A stretch of DNA of 48,780 nucleotides from an uncultured Mailhella sp. GTDB lineage: Bacteria; Desulfobacterota; Desulfovibrionia; Desulfovibrionales; Desulfovibrionaceae. The notes below the pieces were generated by a model, which worked only from the letters and a program-made list of their open reading frames with translations, was not told the DNA's origin and made no database searches. Each line of letters begins with the position of its first letter. Within the stretch, counting starts at the first letter, position 1. The translations under genes were made by a program, and so were the position numbers. Positions 42,762 through 48,780 of this stretch are shown in pieces. The DNA lies in contig CAJTMS010000010.1 in assembly GCA_910577155.1 (NCBI GenBank), forward strand, positions 1 to 48,780, read 5' to 3'.

Positions 42762-45266
42762 ATGTCTTCAGATGAGAAGTTGGAAATGAGAGCTGTGGAA
42801 CAAAAAGAAGCTCCGCACAAAACACCTAAAAAAAAGCATAAAGTTTTCAGACTATTTTTTATTATATGTCTGCTTTGCCATATTGTTGGCGCGTTGGTTC
42901 TTTACGGACTGTATCGCTGGGCAAGCAATGATTTGCCCAGTTTCAGCAAAATTGCCGATTACAGACCTGCTCAAGTAACAACGGTTCTTGCCCGTGACGG
43001 GAGCCTGATAGGGCAGTTATACCGGGAAAAACGGTATGTTATCAGTATGAGTGAAATGACGCCTCTTTTGCCAAAGGCTTTTTTAGCCGTTGAAGACTCA
43101 GAATTTTATGAGCATCCCGGTGTCAATATCACGGCAATTTTTCGTGCTTTTGTGGCAAACGTGAAGTCCGGCAGTCATTCCCAAGGGGGAAGCACTATTA
43201 CGCAGCAAGTTGTGAAGCGTCTTATGCTGACTCCTGAAAAAAGCTATGAACGGAAGATAAAAGAAGCTATCCTTGCCTATCGTCTTGAAAAGCAATTATC
43301 AAAAGATGATATTTTGACTATTTATTTAAATCAGATTTTTTTAGGCAATAATGCCTATGGGGTTGAAGCTGCTGCCAGAACATATTTCGGTAAACATGCC
43401 AATGAGTTAACTATTGCTGAATGTGCCATGATTGCGGGGCTTCCGCAATCTCCTTCTGCAAACAACCCTCTTAAGCATCCTGCTGCAGCGAAAAAAAGAC
43501 AGGAACATGTTTTACGCCGTATGCGTGATTTGGAATGGATTACTGAAGAAGAATTTAATCAGGCTGTCCATGAAGAACTTGAATATAAATCCATGGCTAC
43601 TTTTATGGGACGCGAAGGCGGCTGGTATTTGGAGGAAGTTCGCCGTCAGCTTGTGGATCTTTTTACAGAACAATTTTCTGCCGAGCTTGGTTTTGACGTA
43701 GGGCTTTATGGTGAAGATATCGTGTATGAGCAGGGATTGACTGTTTATACTTCCATGGATCCTGTGCAGCAGATTATTGCGGATAAAGCCTTTCGGCGCG
43801 GTCTTGAAGAAGCAGCCAGACGCCATGGCTATGAAGGACCGCTGGAGCAAATTTCCGTTGATGAAGCGGATGCTTTTTTTGTGAAAAATCCGTTTAATCT
43901 GGAACGGTTCAGCAGCGGAGAATGGCAAAAAGCCGTTGTTCTTGCTGTTGAAAATGGCGGAGCAAGTGTAAAACTCGGTGAATATAACGGATATTTGCCT
44001 GTCAATGCGATGGGCTGGGCAAGAAAGCCCAATAAGAAAGCCAATGGTCATTATACGACCAATGCTATTACTAATGCCAATGATGTGTTAAAAGCCGGAG
44101 ATATTATTTGGGTTTCTCTGCATTTTCCTGTCAAGGCTGAACTGGATAAATTAAAAAAGAATAATCAGCGTTCTCTTGCTCTGGAAGAAGCAGAATTGAC
44201 GAAAGAAAAGGTTTTTCCTGTGGCATTGGAACAATATCCGCGTGTGCAGGGGGCTTTTGTTGCGCTTGAGCCTAAAACAGGCGATGTTGTTGCCATGGTT
44301 GGCGGCTATGAATTCAGTTATGACGGTGACCAGTTCAATCGCGCAACACAGGCAAAACGGCAGCCGGGCTCTGCCTTTAAACCCTTTGTATATTCTGCTG
44401 CTTTAGATGCGGGTTTTACTGCCGGCTCTATGACGCTGGACGCTCCTATTATGATTATTGATTATGGAAATAATGTTTGGCGTCCACAGAATTTCGGCGG
44501 AAAATTTGACGGTCCGCTGCGTTTCAACAGGGCTTTGGCTCGTTCCAAAAACTTATCCACCATTCGTATTGCACAGGAAATAGGCATGGAAACAGTGCTT
44601 GCCAGAGCAAAACAAATGAAGCTTGCACGGGAATATCCGCTGCCGACACTCGCTGTCAGCCTCGGTGCCCTTGAAGTTTTACCTATTGATGTTGTTTGTG
44701 CATACAGTGCGTTTGCAAATTTAGGCAAAAGACCCAATCCCCGTTTAATTCAAAAAATTGAAGGGCCTTATGGAAACACCCTTTATGAAGCTTCTCCACA
44801 GCTTGAAGAAGTGATTAGTCCGCAAAATGCGTATATTATGTCACAATTATTAAAAGGCGTTGTACAATACGGTACAGCTGCCAAATTAAATAGCCTCAAT
44901 CGTCCTCTTGGCGGAAAAACAGGCACAACCAATAACGAAGTAGATGCTTGGTTTGTGGGGATAACCCCTGAAATTGTGGCAGCAACCTATGTGGGCTATG
45001 ACCAGATAGAACCCATGGGCAGAGGGGAAACCGGTTCGGGGGCTGCCTTGCCAATTTTTAAATATTACGCAGAAGAAGCGTTCCAATACTATCCCCCAAC
45101 GGATTTTGAACTGGCAGAGAATATTTATTTTAGAGCTGTGGACGGGATTAATTTGCCCTTTGCGGAAGGCACAAGTCTGGAAACAAGTATTAATGCTATC
45201 CAATCGGATAATACACAGGAGAGTCATTCTGCCGAGGAACTGTTAATGCAGGGATTTGATTTTTAA
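42762..45266 (+). CDS. Penicillin-binding protein 1A
   Basis: Bifunctional class A penicillin-binding protein, 834 residues: a cytoplasmic basic N-terminus, one membrane helix (about 28-50), a GT51 glycosyltransferase domain with EDSEFYEHPG and GGSTITQQ, an OB-like insertion typical of PBP1A (about 380-500), and a transpeptidase domain with Ser537-x2-Lys540 (SAFK), SKN, and Lys719-Thr-Gly. It polymerises and crosslinks peptidoglycan. The ribosome-binding site is weak (AAGG). It lies 28 nt after gatB. It differs from the PBP1C gene at 23479, so the window holds two class A enzymes. Confidence 0.95.
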   Translation: MSSDEKLEMRAVEQKEAPHKTPKKKHKVFRLFFIICLLCHIVGALVLYGLYRWASNDLPSFSKIADYRPAQVTTVLARDGSLIGQLYREKRYVISMSEMTPLLPKAFLAVEDSEFYEHPGVNITAIFRAFVANVKSGSHSQGGSTITQQVVKRLMLTPEKSYERKIKEAILAYRLEKQLSKDDILTIYLNQIFLGNNAYGVEAAARTYFGKHANELTIAECAMIAGLPQSPSANNPLKHPAAAKKRQEHVLRRMRDLEWITEEEFNQAVHEELEYKSMATFMGREGGWYLEEVRRQLVDLFTEQFSAELGFDVGLYGEDIVYEQGLTVYTSMDPVQQIIADKAFRRGLEEAARRHGYEGPLEQISVDEADAFFVKNPFNLERFSSGEWQKAVVLAVENGGASVKLGEYNGYLPVNAMGWARKPNKKANGHYTTNAITNANDVLKAGDIIWVSLHFPVKAELDKLKKNNQRSLALEEAELTKEKVFPVALEQYPRVQGAFVALEPKTGDVVAMVGGYEFSYDGDQFNRATQAKRQPGSAFKPFVYSAALDAGFTAGSMTLDAPIMIIDYGNNVWRPQNFGGKFDGPLRFNRALARSKNLSTIRIAQEIGMETVLARAKQMKLAREYPLPTLAVSLGALEVLPIDVVCAYSAFANLGKRPNPRLIQKIEGPYGNTLYEASPQLEEVISPQNAYIMSQLLKGVVQYGTAAKLNSLNRPLGGKTGTTNNEVDAWFVGITPEIVAATYVGYDQIEPMGRGETGSGAALPIFKYYAEEAFQYYPPTDFELAENIYFRAVDGINLPFAEGTSLETSINAIQSDNTQESHSAEELLMQGFDF

Positions 45267-45272
45267 AACAAC

Positions 45273-45304
45273 AAAAAGGGGAAGGGGAGTACCCTTTTCT
45301 TTTT
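45273..45304 (+). terminator. Terminator after the PBP1A gene
   Basis: AAAAGGG and CCCTTTT form a 7-bp stem, followed by CTTTTT. Confidence 0.7.
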
Positions 45305-45356
45305 ACCCGTCGGTTCCGCCGTGGTGGTTGGTGCCATTCCCCAAGACGGGTTTTTT
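45305..45356 (+). terminator. Second terminator with a branched stem-loop, before the small gene
   Basis: ACCCGTC (45305-45311) pairs with GACGGGT (45345-45351), followed by six T. The enclosed 33 bases can form two further short stems (CCGC/GTGG and TTGG/CCAA), giving a branched fold unlike a plain terminator loop. It ends 14 nt before the next start codon and may be a leader attenuator. Confidence 0.7.
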
Positions 45357-45369
45357 ATAAGAGGAAATT

Positions 45370-45543
45370 ATGGAAAAATTGGAAAAAGAAGTTTTACAGG
45401 TAAGTAAGGAAATTGCAGTAAAATTTATTGAAACACAGCGAATTTCTCCCACGAATTTTGCAGAGATTTTTCCTAATGTGTATAAAGTTGTCTTGGAAAC
45501 AGCGATAGCCGGACAAAAAGCTGTTGAGAAAGCACGGGACTAA
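45370..45543 (+). CDS. Small protein of unknown function (57 residues)
   Basis: A 57-residue open frame starting MEKLEKEVLQVSKEIA and ending AVEKARD, with GAGGAAA at good spacing to the ATG. It has no cysteines and appears wholly helical, with two short amphipathic helices flanking a RISPTNFAEIFPNVY turn. The pattern recalls small helical proteins found in Desulfovibrio genomes and the N-terminal helices of Ros/MucR-like regulators, without the zinc finger; that is a weak resemblance. It lies between a double terminator and ubiE, 24 nt before the latter. It is too short for common ORF cutoffs, but its ribosome-binding site and gene-like codons support it. Confidence 0.72.
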   Translation: MEKLEKEVLQVSKEIAVKFIETQRISPTNFAEIFPNVYKVVLETAIAGQKAVEKARD

Positions 45544-45567
45544 TATGTAACTGACTACGGAGTTTTT

Positions 45568-46500
45568 ATGGCAGGAAAACAAAATTCCACGGCTAAAGGA
45601 ACAAAGAAAGCAAGCCCTAAGCAAACTCATTCGCAAAAAGCAGAAACGAGGCATAATAAAAATACGGCGGCAGATACTCATGCCGGTGTTCAGGAAGAAA
45701 AAAAAGACACTGTTTCTTCCCATGAACATAGCCAAGCAAGTCAATCAGAGCAATATACTGCTGAAACGAAAAACACTGTTCTCGAAGCAGAGCTTATCAT
45801 GAATGAACATTCCGAGGAAGTTCGTTCCATGTTTAAAAAAATTACCCGGCATTATGATTTACTCAATCATGTGTGCAGCTTAGGGCTTGATTTTTGGTGG
45901 CGTAAAGTCCTTGTGGACGGATTTGCTCTTGGTTCAACCAATAAGATTTTAGATATGGCAGCAGGAACGCTTGATGTCAGTCTTTCTGCGTTAAAAAAAT
46001 ATAAACATATTTCTGTTGTTGCAGGGGATATTTGCCCGGAAATGCTTGAAATGGGAAAAGAAAAACTGAAAGCAAACGATGCGGAAAGAATAGAACTTGC
46101 AACAATTGACGCCCTTGCCATTCCGTATCCGGAAAACAGCTTTGATGTGGTTTGCATGGCTTTTGGCATACGTAACATTGAAGAAAAAATTAAGGCACTT
46201 CGTGAAATGAAAAAAGTGCTGGTTATTGGCGGGCAAGTACATATTTTGGAATTTTCGCCTGTGAAAAATCCTTTTTTGCAAAAAGTATATTATTTTTATA
46301 TTGAAAAAATTATGCCTGTCATTGCAAGACTCTTTGGAGAAAATCCGGAAGCCTATGCATATCTTGCAAAGAGTATCAAAGATTTTCCCGGTCAGGATGA
46401 ATTTTGTGTGGAGATGAGAAAAGCAGGTTTTGACCTTGTAAATTATAAGAAATTATCCTTTGGAATTGTGACTGTTTACACGGCAATTAAGTCAAAATAA
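45568..46500 (+). CDS. ubiE: Demethylmenaquinone/ubiquinone methyltransferase
   Basis: C-methylates the quinone ring in the last step of menaquinone synthesis (MenG), 310 residues. The methyltransferase domain begins near residue 79; motif I is DMAAGTLDVS (129-138), followed by GDICPEM, FGIRNI and YLAKSIKDFPGQDEF, all UbiE/MenG signatures. Residues 1-77 are an unusual charged, Gln/Ser/His-rich extension absent from standard UbiE. The ATG at 45568 has CGGAG upstream; Met78 is a possible internal start but lacks a good ribosome-binding site. In a strict anaerobe the quinone is menaquinone. Confidence 0.94.
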   Translation: MAGKQNSTAKGTKKASPKQTHSQKAETRHNKNTAADTHAGVQEEKKDTVSSHEHSQASQSEQYTAETKNTVLEAELIMNEHSEEVRSMFKKITRHYDLLNHVCSLGLDFWWRKVLVDGFALGSTNKILDMAAGTLDVSLSALKKYKHISVVAGDICPEMLEMGKEKLKANDAERIELATIDALAIPYPENSFDVVCMAFGIRNIEEKIKALREMKKVLVIGGQVHILEFSPVKNPFLQKVYYFYIEKIMPVIARLFGENPEAYAYLAKSIKDFPGQDEFCVEMRKAGFDLVNYKKLSFGIVTVYTAIKSK

Positions 46501-46530
46501 AAAAAATCTCTAAAAATTGAAAAAAAATGC

Positions 46531-46559
46531 TTGCAATTCAAGCATAAATAACATAAAAG
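46531..46559 (+). promoter_or_regulatory. Probable promoter of the tRNA-Leu pair
   Basis: TTGCAA (46531-46536), 17-nt spacer, TAAAAG (46554-46559), immediately before the first tRNA. The palindrome ATGCTTG-N5-CAAGCAT (46527-46545) overlaps the -35. Confidence 0.4.
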
Positions 46560-46568
46560 ATTTTTCGT

Positions 46569-46653
46569 GCCCAGGTGGTGGAATTGGTAGACACACTACT
46601 TTGAGGTGGTAGCGCTGCGAGGCGTGGGAGTTCGAGTCTCCCCCTGGGCACCA
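46569..46653 (+). tRNA. tRNA-Leu (GAG), copy 1
   Basis: A complete 85-nt leucine tRNA with long variable arm. The acceptor stem GCCCAGG pairs with CCTGGGC, the anticodon loop is TTGAGGT (anticodon GAG), the T-arm has GTTCGAGTC, and CCA is encoded. It is identical to the copy at 46687. Confidence 0.97.
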
Positions 46654-46686
46654 TTTTTTTACATATATTGACACTATTATAAATTT

Positions 46687-46771
46687 GCCCAGGTGGTGGA
46701 ATTGGTAGACACACTACTTTGAGGTGGTAGCGCTGCGAGGCGTGGGAGTTCGAGTCTCCCCCTGGGCACCA
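46687..46771 (+). tRNA. tRNA-Leu (GAG), copy 2
   Basis: An exact 85-nt duplicate of the upstream tRNA-Leu (GAG), separated by 33 nt, with encoded CCA. The two are probably cotranscribed and end at the terminator at 46778. Confidence 0.97.
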
Positions 46772-46777
46772 AAATCA

Positions 46778-46802
46778 GGGTTATGCATGTAACCCTTTTT
46801 TT
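46778..46802 (+). terminator. Terminator of the tRNA-Leu pair
   Basis: GGGTTA and TAACCC form a 6-bp stem around TGCATG, followed by seven T. Confidence 0.88.
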
Positions 46803-47008
46803 GTGCCTTTTGCTTATGGCTGCTTGAAATATATGCTGTAATTGCAGAATGTTCTTTTTCATCTGAAAAATACACAGAGCAGGGGAATGAGCGGCTCTGC
46901 TGTCTATTTGCGTATCGCTGCTGCCGTTCTCACGGAAAACGTGCATAAAAAGAACACGTGCCAGACGAAAAGCCGACTTTTCCTATTTTCTCTAGCCCAA
47001 TATTTTTA
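46803..47008. other. Non-coding spacer after the tRNA genes
   Basis: I find no gene here. Two modest hairpins are visible, CAGAGC/GCTCTG (46875-46899) and ACGTG/CACGT (46939-46959), without T-runs. An antisense reading frame across the tRNA (46677-46946) is an artefact. Confidence 0.5.
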
Positions 47009-47037
47009 TTGACTAAATTCATGTGAAATTGTACAAA
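47009..47037 (+). promoter_or_regulatory. Promoter of the amino-acid ABC transporter genes
   Basis: TTGACT (47009-47014), 17-nt spacer, TACAAA (47032-47037), about 48 nt before the permease start. Confidence 0.5.
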
Positions 47038-47084
47038 TGTTATTCAGTTTTTACTGTGTTTAAATTATTATGGAGTGTAAAAGC

Positions 47085-47897
47085 ATGGAACATTCCGATA
47101 ACGTCCAGATTGAGGAAGAAAAAGCTCCTCTTATTTTTACCGAAGGTCCGGCACCTATCATCAAGCAGAAAAACCAGATTTTTACGGCATGGCTGATTGC
47201 CTTTCTTGGTGCAGTGGGAATTATGGTGGGGCTTTGTTTATATAAGCCGGATACGTACTGGGAAATAATGCTTTTCATTCCTGATGGGCTTTATATTACC
47301 TTTAAAATTACTATTATTTCTATTCTTTTTGCTGTGCCTATTGGTTTTATTACCGGACTTGGCAGGCTTTCCAAAAACAGATTTATTAATACTGTTGCGT
47401 CAATTTATGTGGAAATTATCCGCGGTATTCCGCTTCTTATGCAGTTATTCTATATTTATTATGCTCTTGGAAGCATTTTAAAAGTTTCCCCAACTGTGGC
47501 TGCCGTGTCTTCTCTTAGTTTTTGCTTTGGAGCATATATGGGTGAAGTATTCAGAGCCGGAATTTTATCAATTTCCAAAGGACAAACGGAAGCAGCCCGT
47601 TCATTGGGTTTCAATAAGACACAAACCATGTTCCTTGTTATTTTGCCTCAGGCTCTGCGTACCATTATTCCCCCCATTGGCAACGAATGTATTGCTCTTT
47701 TGAAGGATACTTCCCTTGTTTCAGTTATTGCCGTTGCCGATGTGCTCCGCCGCGGACGTGAATATGCGTCAACAACTTTTGAATATTTTGAAACATATAC
47801 AATGATTGCCCTTGTTTATCTTATTATTACCCTTTTGCTTTCAAAAGGTATGAGTATTATTGAAGGAAGATTATCTCATTATGACAAATCCCGTTAA
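47085..47897 (+). CDS. Polar amino-acid ABC transporter permease (HisM/GlnP family)
   Basis: An inner-membrane permease of 270 residues. It has a soluble N-terminal stretch (1-33), five or more membrane helices, and the EAA loop EAARSLGFNKTQTMFLVILPQ near 168-188 that contacts the ATPase. IRGIPLLMQLFYIYYAL is the typical His/Glu/Gln permease signature. An ATG at 47070 has no ribosome-binding site, whereas the one at 47085 has GGAG nine nt upstream. The ATPase gene overlaps its end by 17 nt. The solute-binding protein gene is not in the window; the substrate is probably a polar amino acid. Confidence 0.94.
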   Translation: MEHSDNVQIEEEKAPLIFTEGPAPIIKQKNQIFTAWLIAFLGAVGIMVGLCLYKPDTYWEIMLFIPDGLYITFKITIISILFAVPIGFITGLGRLSKNRFINTVASIYVEIIRGIPLLMQLFYIYYALGSILKVSPTVAAVSSLSFCFGAYMGEVFRAGILSISKGQTEAARSLGFNKTQTMFLVILPQALRTIIPPIGNECIALLKDTSLVSVIAVADVLRRGREYASTTFEYFETYTMIALVYLIITLLLSKGMSIIEGRLSHYDKSR

Positions 47898-48657
47898 TTC
47901 CTATAGTGCCTTGTCTGCGCCCGATTTACAGGCTGCTATTTCCATTCGTGGTGTATGGAAATTGTATGGTGATGTTGTTGCCCTCAAAGATTTAAATTTA
48001 GATGTGCAGTCAGGGGAAAAGGTTGTTATCATTGGTCCCTCCGGTTCCGGAAAGTCAACTGCCCTTCGGACAATTAACCGTCTTGAGGAAATCCAGCTCG
48101 GGCAAATCTATATCAATGGGAAAGATATTTGCGATAAAAAGAATGATATCAACCTGATGCGCCAAAATGTGGGTATGGTTTTCCAAAACTTCAACTTATT
48201 CCCGCACATGGACGTCATGAAAAATCTGACTATTGCTCCGATGAAGCTTCGGAAAATTTCAAAAAGCGAAGCAGAAGACAGGGCATTATTTTTATTGAAA
48301 AAAGTTGGTTTGGCGGATAAAGTCAAAGCCTATCCTTCTCAGTTATCAGGCGGACAGCAGCAGCGTGTTGCCATTGCCCGCGCCCTTGCCATGCAGCCTA
48401 GTATCATGCTTTTTGATGAACCCACATCAGCTCTTGACCCGGAAATGATTGGGGAAGTTCTTGACGTTATGGTAAATCTTGCCAAAGAAGGCATGACCAT
48501 GGTTTGTGTCACCCACGAAATGGGTTTTGCCCGTCAGGTTGCAGACAGAGTTCTTTTTATGGATCAGGGCGTAATTTTAGAGCAAGGTTCCCCCATGCAG
48601 CTTTTTGATTATCCCCAAAATCCGCGTTTGCAGCAATTCTTGAAACAGATTTTATAG
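47881..48657 (+). CDS. Polar amino-acid ABC transporter ATP-binding protein (GlnQ family)
   Basis: The ATPase subunit, 258 residues, powering import with the permease encoded directly upstream. Walker A GPSGSGKST is at 52-60, the signature LSGGQQQR near 160-167, Walker B MLFDEPTSALD, and the switch His in VTHEM. The GlnQ/HisP-type NLFPHM Q-loop region is present. The ATG at 47881 lies inside the permease gene; an upstream TTG at 47860 is a less likely start. Confidence 0.96.
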   Translation: MTNPVNSYSALSAPDLQAAISIRGVWKLYGDVVALKDLNLDVQSGEKVVIIGPSGSGKSTALRTINRLEEIQLGQIYINGKDICDKKNDINLMRQNVGMVFQNFNLFPHMDVMKNLTIAPMKLRKISKSEAEDRALFLLKKVGLADKVKAYPSQLSGGQQQRVAIARALAMQPSIMLFDEPTSALDPEMIGEVLDVMVNLAKEGMTMVCVTHEMGFARQVADRVLFMDQGVILEQGSPMQLFDYPQNPRLQQFLKQIL

Positions 48658-48780
48658 TGTTATTTTGTTCTTTTCCAAGGTTTGTTTCGTCATTCAGCAA
48701 TATAATAAAAATTTTTAGATTATTATTTTTTATGAGAGGGCGGCAGCTGTTTCCAACCGGTTGCTTTATGGCTGGCGTTT
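48658..48780. other. Right-edge spacer, no gene seen
   Basis: No hairpin terminator is visible after the ATPase gene. A perfect TATAAT lies at 48701-48706 but with a poor -35; it may serve a gene or RNA beginning at the edge (a GC-richer stretch starts at 48734). A short ATG frame at 48732 lacks a ribosome-binding site and runs off the window. Confidence 0.4.

Noticed and set aside
46527..46545. ATGCTTG/CAAGCAT hairpin as terminator of ubiE
   Set aside because: No T-run follows; the sequence after it is A-rich and contains the tRNA promoter.
46668..46673. TTGACA between the two tRNA genes as a promoter
   Set aside because: It lies only 13 nt before the mature tRNA, leaving no room for a -10 and start site.
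46677..46946. 89-residue minus-strand reading frame over the second tRNA
   Set aside because: It is the antisense of tRNA-Leu; the peptide VPRGRLELPRLAALPPQSS is a well-known spurious translation of tRNA-Leu genes.
1..48780. CRISPR array, prophage, integrase or insertion sequence
   Set aside because: No regular direct repeats, transposase-like or phage-like proteins, or terminal inverted repeats were seen; gene content is housekeeping throughout.

Overview
The window is about 48.8 kb of ordinary, densely packed chromosome from an AT-rich, Gram-negative, anaerobic, flagellated bacterium. The gene content fits a low-GC member of the Desulfovibrionaceae (Desulfobacterota), but this is inferred from content, not from a marker gene. 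Supporting signs are a paired FAD/Fe-S D-lactate or glycolate dehydrogenase, class II fructose-bisphosphatase GlpX, an oxygen-sensitive NrdD/NrdG ribonucleotide reductase, menaquinone-type UbiE/MenG, a divergent polysaccharide deacetylase next to an S41 protease, and FliD/FliS behind a sigma-54-like promoter. I see no prophage, insertion sequence, transposase or CRISPR array.

Layout. 1-2047 (minus): a small zinc-ribbon membrane protein and an unknown membrane-anchored protein. 2197-5372 (plus): S41 protease, divergent polysaccharide deacetylase, ndk. 5530-5982 (minus): ssb. 6161-10587 (plus): cysS, M48/TPR protease, hslV, CorA-type transporter. 10651-15370: a tight run of FAD dehydrogenase, Fe-S partner, AmrS radical SAM enzyme and Smr protein. 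15490-17435: glpX-fabD behind a promoter overlapped by an FNR-type palindrome, then a hairpin-rich spacer. 17713-25827: alpha-2-macroglobulin and PBP1C. 25984-29368: promoter, cobalamin riboswitch with terminator, nrdD, a separate 58-residue glycyl-radical protein, nrdG. 29389-34493 (minus): plsY, a GT-C glycosyltransferase, a lipoprotein with a GH13-like C-terminus. 34598-37212: HAD phosphatase, DUF1848 protein (minus), mutM. 37348-41132: fliD-fliS. 41294-46500: gatB, PBP1A, a 57-residue protein, ubiE/menG. Then two identical tRNA-Leu(GAG) genes and a polar amino-acid ABC permease/ATPase pair.

The most interesting locus is 25984-29368. The class III reductase gene lies under an adenosylcobalamin riboswitch with a visible terminator/antiterminator pair. 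Its fused C-terminal glycyl-radical tail looks degenerate, while a canonical tail is encoded by an independent gene with a strong ribosome-binding site that overlaps the activase gene. Other points of note are an A2M protein that has lost the thioester motif although it sits beside pbpC, a FliD enlarged by about five tandem degenerate modules followed by a FliS with a 200-residue extension, and an FNR-type palindrome on the glpX promoter.
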